A DNA stretch of 64,000 bases from contig LLYS01000007.1 of the NCBI GenBank assembly GCA_002049495.1, positions 1 through 64,000 of the forward strand, given 5' to 3'. Every line of letters begins with the position of its first letter. The first letter of the stretch is position 1. Below the pieces are notes generated by a model that ran no database searches, had not been told where the DNA came from, and saw nothing but the letters and a program-made list of their open reading frames with translations. Source of the DNA: Epsilonproteobacteria bacterium tcs-49. GTDB taxonomy: Bacteria > Campylobacterota > Campylobacteria > Campylobacterales > Sulfurovaceae. Made by a program: the position numbers and the translations under genes. Below, piece after piece: positions 1 to 7,913 of this stretch.

Positions 1-34
1 CATAGCTGCATCAAAAAAGAGTAACGACGCTGAT

Positions 35-136
35 GGGCAAATACACAAAGCCCTACGGGAGGGCAAGGAAAAGGCAATCTTTATAAAAGTATAACTTTCG
101 AATTAGCTACGGCTAGTCCTTCAAGTTATATTTTTT
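35..136 (+). ncRNA. Structured leader or 3' RNA end with intrinsic terminator, family unknown
   Basis: Two mutually exclusive short pairings can be drawn: GGGC (35-38) with GCCC (50-53), or GCCCT (50-54) with AGGGC (60-64). They are followed by a long hairpin, TATAACTT (90-97) with AAGTTATA (123-130), holding an inner TAGC/GCTA stem, and then six T residues (131-136). Alternative pairing before a terminator-like hairpin is what a riboswitch or attenuator looks like, but it could equally be the end of an upstream transcript. I recognise no known riboswitch core. The nearest downstream gene is the diguanylate cyclase. Confidence 0.35.
90..136 (+). terminator. Probable intrinsic terminator
   Basis: An 8-bp AT-rich outer stem (90-97 with 123-130) encloses a second 4-bp stem (104-107 with 112-115) and runs directly into TTTTTT at 131-136. 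The orientation of the T-run indicates + strand transcription. Confidence 0.55.
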
Positions 137-270
137 AAATCTTACCTTTTCTTTGCCCTCTATGTCTAACCTATGGTTTGCAAGAAGTCTAATAATAAAC
201 TTTCATTTTTCCTATATCCCGCTTCTTTTTTCTCTTTGATACGCGAGATATCGTTTTTATGACCCTTCTA

Positions 271-279
271 TGCTACAAT
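271..279 (+). promoter_or_regulatory. Extended -10 promoter for the diguanylate cyclase
   Basis: The sequence TGCTACAAT fits TGnTATAAT with one mismatch and lies about 55 nt upstream of the chosen ATG. No clear -35 box is visible, as is usual for Campylobacterota sigma-70 promoters. Confidence 0.5.
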
Positions 280-334
280 AAAGCAGGCACGCGGCAGTTT
301 TGCAGGTTGAACCCGTTGCGGCAAAGGCGTGAAA

Positions 335-1819
335 ATGAGTATAAACCACAGGATCAAATGGAAATACCTCTGTACCATGCTGCTGATCTTTACACTGATC
401 ATCACATGGCGCATCTATTACGATACCAAACACCACAGCGCTATGCTTCAGGAGCGTGTGGATGACCTCTCCGAAGATATCACCCGCTACTTTGAGCAGG
501 TGATCCAACATGTTCAGGACAAATACTTTTTTATCGCCACGATCTATATGAACAGCCCCGCGGTCGTGAAAAATTTCAACCACGACCACCGCAAACAACT
601 CTACGAAGCTTTGCTCAACGATTACAACCGCCTGCGCAAACAGGAACCCGATCTGTACGTCATGCACCTTTTCGATACGTACAACACGACCATCTTGCGG
701 ATGCACAAACCCTACTCCTTCGGCGATACGCTCAGCAAGCTCCGCCCCATCGTCAAACGGGCGAACTTTACCCAAAATGCCCAATACGGTTTTGAGGTGG
801 GGAAAAACGGGATGGTGTACCGCATCACCACGCCCTTTATCCACAACGGCTTTCATATGGGGGTTTTGGAATTTGGCATAAAACCCGATTACTTCGTCTC
901 AAAGCTGCACTCCATGTTTGATATCAAATCCGAGATTCTGGTTAAAACCGACCGCTTAAGCGTCTTGACGGTTCCTACGGATATCACCACTATGGGGGAG
1001 TACTCCGTGATCTCCAGAGACAGACTGCTGGATAAGCTCTCCCCCAGGATCGATCTGCAAAAAAAGCGTCAAATCCTCGAGATGGGGGATAAGACCTATA
1101 TCGTTTTTTCCAACCTCAACCTCAACGATTTTATGGGCAAGGAGGTGGCAAAGATCATCGTCGCCAAAGATATCACCCCCTTTGTCCAGGCTAACACCAA
1201 TTCGCTCTATTTTGTCAATACCGTCACGGTTTCGATCTTTATCTTCGGTACCATCATTTTGTATCTTCTGTTTAACAGCTTCGTAGAGCGTATCGAAAGG
1301 AGCAATAAAAAGATCGACAAACTCCACGCCAAATCCAACCACTTCGAAGACCGGGCAAATAAGGATGATTTGACGGGGATTTTCAACAAGCGCTACAGCA
1401 ACCGCAAACTCAAAACTTTTTTAAAAAAAGGCGGGCGCGGCGCGCTGATATTTTTTGATCTGGACCACTTCAAACAGATCAACGACTCCCAGGGCCACCT
1501 CGTGGGAGACGCCATCTTGAAAAATCTCGCTTCCTCGGTTTCAAGCTTTCTGCGCAAAGAGGATCTCTTCGCCCGCTGGGGCGGGGAGGAGTTTGTTATC
1601 CTGCTCCAGGATCTGGACCTGGAGACCGCCGTACAAAAAGCCGAAGCGATGCGCTCCATGATCGAAAACAGCACCCTTTACCAGGGCGTGGACGTCACCG
1701 TCAGCTGCGGTGTGACCATGATCGAACAAGGCGACGATGTCCATACCCTGCTCGAACGGGCGGACAAGCTGCTTTATAAAGCCAAAAAACAGGGGCGAAA
1801 CTGCGTCGTCCCGGGCTAA
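335..1819 (+). CDS. Membrane-bound diguanylate cyclase (sensor domain plus GGDEF)
   Basis: This 494-residue protein should make cyclic di-GMP from two GTP. It has a membrane anchor at about residues 12-26, a periplasmic sensory region of about 250 residues that looks like a dCache-type domain, a second membrane segment near 290-312 and a C-terminal GGDEF domain. The domain begins with DDLTGIFNKR and carries the active-site motif GGEEF near residue 416; RKED sits five residues before it, the RxxD inhibitory site, so product feedback is expected. ATG at 335 is preferred over GTG at 329 because AAAGG (323-327) is 7 nt upstream of it. It is followed by a separate promoter. The ligand of the sensor region is unknown. 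Confidence 0.88.
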   Translation: MSINHRIKWKYLCTMLLIFTLIITWRIYYDTKHHSAMLQERVDDLSEDITRYFEQVIQHVQDKYFFIATIYMNSPAVVKNFNHDHRKQLYEALLNDYNRLRKQEPDLYVMHLFDTYNTTILRMHKPYSFGDTLSKLRPIVKRANFTQNAQYGFEVGKNGMVYRITTPFIHNGFHMGVLEFGIKPDYFVSKLHSMFDIKSEILVKTDRLSVLTVPTDITTMGEYSVISRDRLLDKLSPRIDLQKKRQILEMGDKTYIVFSNLNLNDFMGKEVAKIIVAKDITPFVQANTNSLYFVNTVTVSIFIFGTIILYLLFNSFVERIERSNKKIDKLHAKSNHFEDRANKDDLTGIFNKRYSNRKLKTFLKKGGRGALIFFDLDHFKQINDSQGHLVGDAILKNLASSVSSFLRKEDLFARWGGEEFVILLQDLDLETAVQKAEAMRSMIENSTLYQGVDVTVSCGVTMIEQGDDVHTLLERADKLLYKAKKQGRNCVVPG

Positions 1820-1831
1820 AACACCCCCTTA

Positions 1832-1840
1832 TGCTATAAT
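1832..1840 (+). promoter_or_regulatory. Extended -10 promoter for the small ORF and btuB operon
   Basis: A perfect TGCTATAAT lies 13 nt after the cyclase stop codon and 46 nt before the small ORF. It is the only clear promoter between the cyclase and btuB, so it probably drives the whole corrinoid run. Confidence 0.6.
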
Positions 1841-1886
1841 TTCACCTTCACTCTCCCAGAGGGGAAAATTTTATAAAGGAGGAACT

Positions 1887-2066
1887 ATGTTACACGCAAA
1901 ACGCTACTTTAGCTTTTTCGGCATCCTGGCAAGCGGCGTCAATATGCAGCTGCTGCGCACCTACGCGTCTTTACGCTCACTGGCTATGCTTCTGGATCCA
2001 CAGTTGAGAAAAAAGCAAAACACTATCCAAAACGCCGTGCAAAACCATACAAAAATACGACAATAA
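1887..2066 (+). CDS. Small protein of unknown function upstream of btuB
   Basis: A 59-residue reading frame begins at ATG 1887 with a very strong Shine-Dalgarno AAAGGAGG (1875-1882) and ends 12 nt before btuB. The N-terminal half is moderately hydrophobic with several Leu, Phe and Tyr residues; the C-terminal half is polar, rich in Gln, Asn and Lys. I do not recognise it. It occupies the leader where a cobalamin riboswitch often lies in other bacteria. It could be a regulatory leader peptide or a small corrinoid-uptake accessory protein. The strong ribosome-binding site is the main support that it is translated. Confidence 0.55.
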   Translation: MLHAKRYFSFFGILASGVNMQLLRTYASLRSLAMLLDPQLRKKQNTIQNAVQNHTKIRQ

Positions 2067-2078
2067 AAGGAATAACAG

Positions 2079-3908
2079 ATGAAAAACACCACATTAAGTA
2101 TCGCCGCTTTCGTAGCGATCGCTACAACACTTTCGGCAAACAGCCACGACCTTGGTTCGGTCACTATCACCAGTGCCGCCAACTCCCCCCAATCCATTGC
2201 AGATACCACAAGCGACCTTTCCGTTATCACCGCCGCGGAGCTTGAAAGCAAACATATTACCTCCGTTAACGAAGCCCTCTCTTTGATCGGCGGCATCTCC
2301 GTCACCTCACAGGGGTCTTTGGGAAGCAACTCCAGCGTCTTTCTCAGGGGCAACGACAACAAGCGCACCCTCGTGCTTATCGACGGTATGCGTTTGCAAG
2401 ACCCCTCCAGCACCAGCGGGGCCAATCTGTCGCACCTGATGATCGGAGATATCAAGCAGATCGAAGTGATCAAAGGTGCACAAAGCGGTACCTGGGGTGC
2501 CGACGCCGCCGCAGGGGTGATCAATATCATCACCAAAGAGGCAAAACGGGGCACCCACGCCAAAGCGGACGTGCAGTACGGAAGTTTCAACACAAAAAAA
2601 CGCTCCCTGCACCTTTCGCACAAGCAACAAAGCTTTGACATCAGCGTCGCTGCGGACAAGATCACCAGCGACGGCTTTAGCTCCCAGGCTCCCCGGGGGC
2701 GCGATATCGACGATTTCGAGGATGACGGATATGAAAATACGTCGCTGCACCTCAAAGCCGGGTACCGCTTCAATGCGCAAACCAGCGTAAACGTCAACCT
2801 GATGGCCGTCGAAGCGCTCAAAGAGTACGACAGTTTCAACGCCCCCGATGACGCAACGATGAAAAGTGATATCTCTAATAGATTGTACAAAACGACCCTC
2901 AACCACCGTCTTAACAAGCACAGGCTCAGTTTTCAGGCTTCGCGCAGCGATTTTTCCCGCGACGAGATCGGGACGGTTTCGACCTTTTTCGGTCCCGCGG
3001 TCAAAGTGTTTGAAGGTGCCCACACCGCCTATGAACTCAAAGACCGCTTTGATTACATGCCCCAAAGCTTTCTGCTTGCGGGAATCGGCAAGGGGAAAGA
3101 GGAGATAGATTACAGGCTCACCGACGGCACAAGTGCCACTATGGACGATGCCCAAAGCTTTGCGTACCTGACCAACTCCAACCGCTTCGGCGATACGGTT
3201 TTGACCCAGAGCATCAGATACGATAGTTACGACAACTTTGATAACCGCCTGACCGGGAAGGTGGGGATCAAACACTTTTTAACCCCGCAAATCTACCTGG
3301 CGTCAAATTACGGTACCGGCTATAACGTCCCGGGGCTTATGCACCGGCTCAATCCCTGGGGTACGGCCAATTTGCAACTGCAACCCGAAGACTCCAAAAG
3401 CTTTGATGCCACCGTGGGGGTCAAGGGGTTTACCCTCACCTACTTCAAACAAAGAATCAGGGATTTGATCCAGTGGGACGGGGGGCAGTATAAAAACCTC
3501 TCGGGGACAAACAAGCTGGAGGGCTTTGAGCTGCACTTTCAAAAGGAGTTGCTGCCCGCAACCATCCTTAGCGCAAGCTATACCGCTTTAAGTGCCAAAG
3601 ACAGAAACGGCGACGACCTGCCGCGGCGCCCCGAGGAGAGCCTCAAAGCGGGGATCGATTACTACGGTATCGCGGGGTTGCATCTGGGGGTATACGGGGA
3701 GTATATCGGCAAGCGCTACGATTCTACGGCAAAAACCGTACAGACGGGGAGATATACGGTGCTCAACGCAACCGCGGATTATCTTTTAGCAAAAAACGTC
3801 ACTATCTATGCTAAAGTAAACAATATGACAAACAGATACTACCAAAGCGTCGACGGGTATGCTACGGCTCCCAGATCATACTACGCGGGGATGAAGGTAA
3901 CATTTTGA
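2079..3908 (+). CDS. btuB: TonB-dependent outer-membrane receptor, probably for cobalamin
   Basis: This 609-residue protein has a signal peptide, a TonB-box-like stretch soon after it (around SVTIT), a plug domain containing the typical LIDGMRLQDPSS and VIKGAQSGTWGADAAAGVI segments, and a beta-barrel that ends in a terminal Phe (KVTF), the usual outer-membrane assembly signal. Family features resemble BtuB/FepA receptors. The substrate assignment rests on context: btuF, btuD and btuC follow with overlapping ends, then lower-ligand genes. Energy would come from TonB, for which a gene lies at 55.7-56.6 kb. Size matches BtuB (about 600 residues). Confidence 0.88.
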   Translation: MKNTTLSIAAFVAIATTLSANSHDLGSVTITSAANSPQSIADTTSDLSVITAAELESKHITSVNEALSLIGGISVTSQGSLGSNSSVFLRGNDNKRTLVLIDGMRLQDPSSTSGANLSHLMIGDIKQIEVIKGAQSGTWGADAAAGVINIITKEAKRGTHAKADVQYGSFNTKKRSLHLSHKQQSFDISVAADKITSDGFSSQAPRGRDIDDFEDDGYENTSLHLKAGYRFNAQTSVNVNLMAVEALKEYDSFNAPDDATMKSDISNRLYKTTLNHRLNKHRLSFQASRSDFSRDEIGTVSTFFGPAVKVFEGAHTAYELKDRFDYMPQSFLLAGIGKGKEEIDYRLTDGTSATMDDAQSFAYLTNSNRFGDTVLTQSIRYDSYDNFDNRLTGKVGIKHFLTPQIYLASNYGTGYNVPGLMHRLNPWGTANLQLQPEDSKSFDATVGVKGFTLTYFKQRIRDLIQWDGGQYKNLSGTNKLEGFELHFQKELLPATILSASYTALSAKDRNGDDLPRRPEESLKAGIDYYGIAGLHLGVYGEYIGKRYDSTAKTVQTGRYTVLNATADYLLAKNVTIYAKVNNMTNRYYQSVDGYATAPRSYYAGMKVTF

Positions 3909-4732
3909 GAAAGCTTTTTTGGACTCTTGTACTCGCCCAGCAGCTGCTGTTTGGCTATGAGCGCATCATCGCGCTCAGCCCCGCTATCAACGAGATCCTC
4001 TTCGCCCTCGGCGCCGGGAAACGGGTCGTAGCAAACACCGCCTACTGCACCTACCCCGACGCCGCGAAAGACAAACCGAAAGTGGGCGGCTATTTCACCC
4101 CCTCTTTGGAAAAGATCGTTGCCCGCAATCCCGACCTGGTGATTATGCAAAAAAACAACACCAAGCTCGCGGGTCAATTGCGCAAGCTCGGTATTAACAC
4201 GGAAGTCATCGCTATCGATTCCGTCGCCTCCATCCGGGCCGCTATCGGCCGCATCGGCGTACTCAGCGATCGGGAGAAAAGAGCGCAACAGCTCGACGCA
4301 AAGATCGAAAAAGCGCTCGGGGAGATTGGCGGGATCATCGAAAAGCAAAAGATTCTGATCGTCATCGGACACAATACCGATCTTTCCAGGGAGCTTTACG
4401 TCGCGGGGCAGAACCTCTATTTTGACGATATCATCAATGCCAGCGGCAACCGTAACGCGCTGCAAAGCTCCCGGGCGGGACAACCGGTGATCAACGTTGA
4501 GAAAGTGATAAGCCTCAATCCCGATATCATCATCGTATTAGCCCCCTTTATGGAGCAAGAGGGGCTTTCCGAAGCCGCCGTCAAAGCGCCATGGCTCGCC
4601 CTGCCCGTCGATGCGGCAAGAAGGGGCAATATCTTTCTTGAACAAGGAGAATACGCGGGTATCCCCAGCCACCGGGTACTCCGTTTTATCGAAGATTTCA
4701 AAGGGTTTTTAGATGCTGCTGCACGTCCATAA
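3905..4732 (+). CDS. btuF: Periplasmic corrinoid-binding protein
   Basis: The 275-residue product belongs to the cobalamin/siderophore periplasmic-binding family. It has an N-terminal hydrophobic signal peptide without a lipobox Cys, followed by the typical opening RIIALSPAINEILFALGAG and a two-lobed fold. It would hand corrinoid from BtuB to the BtuCD permease. The start is TTG at 3905, overlapping the btuB stop, so translation is likely coupled. The 3' end overlaps btuD by 20 nt. Iron-chelate binding cannot be excluded from sequence alone, but the cob genes downstream favour cobalamin. Confidence 0.85.
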   Translation: MRKLFWTLVLAQQLLFGYERIIALSPAINEILFALGAGKRVVANTAYCTYPDAAKDKPKVGGYFTPSLEKIVARNPDLVIMQKNNTKLAGQLRKLGINTEVIAIDSVASIRAAIGRIGVLSDREKRAQQLDAKIEKALGEIGGIIEKQKILIVIGHNTDLSRELYVAGQNLYFDDIINASGNRNALQSSRAGQPVINVEKVISLNPDIIIVLAPFMEQEGLSEAAVKAPWLALPVDAARRGNIFLEQGEYAGIPSHRVLRFIEDFKGFLDAAARP

Positions 4733-5417
4733 TCTGCATACCCGGTTTTTGCGCGGTATCACCTTTGAACTGGAAACACCGCAAAACTTGACGATTCTCG
4801 GCTTTAACGGCGCGGGGAAAACCACGCTGGCAAAAGCGCTCACGGGATTGTTGGAAAACGAAAGCTGCCGTATCGACCGTACTCCCGTTGCGCGCTTAAG
4901 CGCAAAAACGCGTGCCCGGGCACTCAACTACGTCCCTGCCGCCTTGGAGGTTTTTGATGAGTATATCAGCGTCGAAGAGTACCTTCGCCTCAGCGTCGTC
5001 GGCGCAAACAGCGGCGAGGTAGAGAGGGTGATGGCACAGGTGGGGATTGCGCACCTGGCTAAAAGCGGTACTGCGGTTCTTAGCAGCGGGGAAGCCGGTT
5101 TGCTGCTTTTTGCCTCGGCGATGCTTCACGGCGCGCGCTTTACGGTCTTTGACGAACCCACCGCCAACCTTGACAGCGACAAAAAGATCGCTATCTACTC
5201 CCTGTTGCGAAACAGTCCCCTGCTGCACTCCAAGCTTGTTATCACCCATGATCTGAACCTCGCTTTTGCCCTGGGCTATCCCATACTCTTTTTAGACGGG
5301 GGGAAGCAGCTGTTTTACGGGGAGTGTGAAACCTTCTTCACCCCCGATACCCTCAGAGGCTTTTTCGGCGATTCGATCAAGCGTGTGGGGGATTACTTTG
5401 CGGTGGCGTTCTCATGA
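4713..5417 (+). CDS. btuD: ABC transporter ATP-binding protein, corrinoid import
   Basis: This 234-residue ATPase shows Walker A (GFNGAGKT, about residue 29), a signature LSSGE, Walker B (VFDEPTANLD) and a switch His in ITHD. Its order between the binding protein and the FecCD-type permease identifies it as the nucleotide-binding subunit of a BtuCD-type importer. It starts inside the btuF end and overlaps btuC by an ATGA. The signature LSSGEAG differs slightly from the canonical LSGGQ but lies within normal variation. Confidence 0.87.
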   Translation: MLLHVHNLHTRFLRGITFELETPQNLTILGFNGAGKTTLAKALTGLLENESCRIDRTPVARLSAKTRARALNYVPAALEVFDEYISVEEYLRLSVVGANSGEVERVMAQVGIAHLAKSGTAVLSSGEAGLLLFASAMLHGARFTVFDEPTANLDSDKKIAIYSLLRNSPLLHSKLVITHDLNLAFALGYPILFLDGGKQLFYGECETFFTPDTLRGFFGDSIKRVGDYFAVAFS

Positions 5418-6373
5418 GATATGCGATCTTTTTTGCCGCCTGCGCCGTTTTGGTCTGCGCGCCCTTTATCGGTGAAGCGCCCCTGCACCCCGAAAAGATC
5501 TTCGTCGCCGATTCCCCCTCGCAGATGGTGTTTTGGCAGCTGCGGCTGCCGCGCGTACTGGCGGCTTTTTGCACGGGCGCGATTTTGGCCCTGGCGGGGT
5601 TGCTGTTTCAAGCGATCTTCCGCAATCCCCTGACGACGCCGTTTACCCTCGGCGTCGCCAGCGGTGCGACTCTGGGTGCCGCATTGGCGATCCTGCTGCT
5701 GCCTGCGGGGGTTTTTATGCTGACGTACCTGTTTAGCTTTTTAGGCTCGGTCTTGACCGTAGCGCTGCTGTTTACCCTTGCACGGCTGCTGCCGCAAAAG
5801 GGGACCAACGCCCTGCTGCTGATCGGGATCGCGCTTTCTTTTTTCTATTCGGCGTTTCTGATGGTGATCTACTACCTCAGCGACTACTCCCAAAGCTACT
5901 CCATTTTGCGCTTTACCATGGGGAGTCTCAACGTCGTGGGGTTTGAGAGTACCTACGCCCTGGGGGTCGCGGCGCTGTTTTTACTGCTGCTGGCACTTTA
6001 TTACAAAACGCCCTTTAAACTGCTGCTTACCTCCTACGACAACGCCTTTTTAAAAGGGATCGAGATCAAACGCCTCAACCTGATTTTACTCCTTGGCGTT
6101 TCGCTAAGCGTCGGCGTCGCGGTCAGTATCGTCGGTCCCATCGGATTTGTCGGGCTTGTTATCCCCCACGTCATCAAACTGCTTTACAAACAAAGCAGCG
6201 ACCGTTTGCTGCTTCCGGTTTTTTTCTACGGGGGGATTTTTCTGGTCCTGTGCGACTTGATCGCGCGCAATCTGGGCACGGTTTCCGACCTGCCCATCGG
6301 CGTCGTAACCTCCTTTATCGGCGGCCCGTTTTTTATCTATATCATCATCAAACGACACAAAGGAAAGCAATGA
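5414..6373 (+). CDS. btuC: FecCD-type permease, corrinoid import
   Basis: A 319-residue integral membrane protein with eight to ten predicted helices. It carries the family hallmarks LLFQAIFRNPLTTPFTLGVA near residue 70 and GPIGFVGLVIPH near the C terminus. It forms the transmembrane channel with BtuD and receives substrate from BtuF. The start ATG overlaps the btuD stop as ATGA, and the stop overlaps cobT in the same way, showing tight coupling through the run. Confidence 0.88.
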   Translation: MRYAIFFAACAVLVCAPFIGEAPLHPEKIFVADSPSQMVFWQLRLPRVLAAFCTGAILALAGLLFQAIFRNPLTTPFTLGVASGATLGAALAILLLPAGVFMLTYLFSFLGSVLTVALLFTLARLLPQKGTNALLLIGIALSFFYSAFLMVIYYLSDYSQSYSILRFTMGSLNVVGFESTYALGVAALFLLLLALYYKTPFKLLLTSYDNAFLKGIEIKRLNLILLLGVSLSVGVAVSIVGPIGFVGLVIPHVIKLLYKQSSDRLLLPVFFYGGIFLVLCDLIARNLGTVSDLPIGVVTSFIGGPFFIYIIIKRHKGKQ

Positions 6374-7431
6374 TACACACGATCTCGGGAGAGAGGGACT
6401 TTTTAGAGTTCCTGCGGGGAAAACCCGCCCACTTCATGTTGGGAATGAGTACTACGCGCACCTGTGAAACAGAGGGGATCACCCAGGCGGGGATTCCCGG
6501 CAAAATCCACCTGACCCCTACACTGGACGCGGAGCTTCTGTGCAGCGGAGAGGTACGCTCGCTGGGGTCGATGGCAGAAACGCCCAAGGGGGTCCCCTCC
6601 CCGGCACTTATCACCCGTGCGGTGCACCTGTGCCGCCCCTTTGAAAAGTTGGAGCTGCTGGATCTGGGATGCGCGGAAAAACCCCGTCTGCGCTACTTCC
6701 CCTGCCACGATTTCGCCCTCGCCCCCAGCGGTTCCATCCAAAACGGAGCGCAGATCGACGCGCTGGCCGTTTTTGAACGGGGCGTGGCGTTTGGGCAGGA
6801 GTTTGTCAGCGACGCGGAGTATGTTATCCTCGCCGAATCGGTCCCCGCCGGTACCTCCACCGCCGCAGCATCGGCGATGGCTTTGGGGTATAACGCTATG
6901 GAGATGTTTAGCAGCAGTTTCTGCGCCGTTCCCGACTCGATCCGAAAGGAAACGATCACCAAAGCGCTGTTGCGGGCAAAACGCCATGAAGACATCTTTG
7001 CCAAATTGGGTGAATGTACGGATAATATGCTGCTGTTTTACGCCGGCTTTATTCTCGGCAGCAGAAAAAACGGCTTGAAGCTTCTCCTTGCGGGCGGTAC
7101 GCAGATGGCGGCGGTTTTACTGATTGTCAACTCCGTCGTCAAAACCATGGGGGCGCGCTTTGACGCTTCGCACGTGGCGCTGTGTACGACCGGCTGGATA
7201 TACAGCGATACCAACTCCGATCTCAAAGGGCTGCTGTCGCTGCTGGATTTCAAGATCAACGCCTACGCCGCCGATTTTGATTTTCGCCACAGTGAGCACC
7301 CCGCCCTGCGTCTTTACGACAAAGGAGAAGCCAAGGAGGGCGTGGGAGCCGGAGCCGCGCTGGCCTATGCGATGCTCAACGGAGCATCCCCCCGGGAGTT
7401 GACGCAAAAGATCGAGGAGCTGCTGCGATGA
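6370..7431 (+). CDS. cobT: Nicotinate-nucleotide-dependent phosphoribosyltransferase, archaeal-type CobT
   Basis: The 353-residue product should activate the lower-ligand base (for example dimethylbenzimidazole) to its alpha-riboside phosphate. Its sequence resembles the TIGR00303/archaeal CobT group rather than the enteric CobT: note the N-terminal GITQAG, TPTLDAELL and GVPSPALITRA stretches and a Gly-rich region AGTSTAAASAMALGYNA. The ATG at 6370 overlaps the btuC stop and follows AAAGGAAAG; an in-frame upstream extension inside btuC is not needed. It sits directly before cobU, which supplies the partner GDP-cobinamide. Base specificity cannot be read from sequence. Confidence 0.82.
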   Translation: MIHTISGERDFLEFLRGKPAHFMLGMSTTRTCETEGITQAGIPGKIHLTPTLDAELLCSGEVRSLGSMAETPKGVPSPALITRAVHLCRPFEKLELLDLGCAEKPRLRYFPCHDFALAPSGSIQNGAQIDALAVFERGVAFGQEFVSDAEYVILAESVPAGTSTAAASAMALGYNAMEMFSSSFCAVPDSIRKETITKALLRAKRHEDIFAKLGECTDNMLLFYAGFILGSRKNGLKLLLAGGTQMAAVLLIVNSVVKTMGARFDASHVALCTTGWIYSDTNSDLKGLLSLLDFKINAYAADFDFRHSEHPALRLYDKGEAKEGVGAGAALAYAMLNGASPRELTQKIEELLR

Positions 7432-7913
7432 TGGTGCTTTATTTCGGCGGACAGAAATCGGGCAAAAGCCGCCTGGCCGAAGAAGCGGCGCTTGCGCTGT
7501 GCGAGGCTCCCGTTTATATCGCCACATACGATAACAGTTACGGGGACGAGGAGATGCAAAAACGCATACGCCGGCACCGGGAGAGGCGTCAAGCGTTTTC
7601 TACCCTGGAAGAACCCGTGGAGCTTGCCTCTGCGGTAGAGGCAGGCAACACTTACCTGATCGATTGCGTTTCCATGTGGCTTTTAAACACCCTTGAGCGC
7701 GATCTCGGCTTTTTAAAAGAGCAGTTGCACGCCCTGGCACGCAGCGGGGCAGATATCGTTTTCGTTCTCAACGAAACCACCTGCGGCGTCATCCCGGCCA
7801 ACAACCAAAGCCGAAAGTTTATCGACAGAACGGGGATCATCGGCCAGGAACTGGTGGAGCTGTGCGATGAAGTGTATGAGGTGAAATTCGGGTTGAAGGA
7901 GCGGCGCAAATGA
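7428..7913 (+). CDS. cobU: Adenosylcobinamide kinase / adenosylcobinamide-phosphate guanylyltransferase
   Basis: This 161-residue cytosolic enzyme phosphorylates adenosylcobinamide and then transfers GMP to it. It shows the P-loop GGQKSGKS at residues 7-14, the His-rich RRHRERR segment that carries the guanylylated His in the family, and the conserved C-terminal region NETTCGVIPANNQSRKFID. Length is near the usual 170-180. It overlaps cobT and cobD by 4 nt on each side. Confidence 0.92.
   Translation: MMVLYFGGQKSGKSRLAEEAALALCEAPVYIATYDNSYGDEEMQKRIRRHRERRQAFSTLEEPVELASAVEAGNTYLIDCVSMWLLNTLERDLGFLKEQLHALARSGADIVFVLNETTCGVIPANNQSRKFIDRTGIIGQELVELCDEVYEVKFGLKERRK

Noticed and set aside
31-70. 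Cyclic di-GMP-I (GEMM) riboswitch suggested by GGGCAAA and AAAGCC
   Set aside because: Only five bases separate the two halves, so the required P1b hairpin and tetraloop are missing.
1819-2079. Cobalamin riboswitch in the btuB leader
   Set aside because: The conserved B12-box core (GCCACTG-type) is missing and a strong Shine-Dalgarno with a small ORF occupies the space.
2307-3275. Long - strand reading frame opposite btuB
   Set aside because: It mirrors a receptor with strong family features and has no ribosome-binding site or domain of its own.
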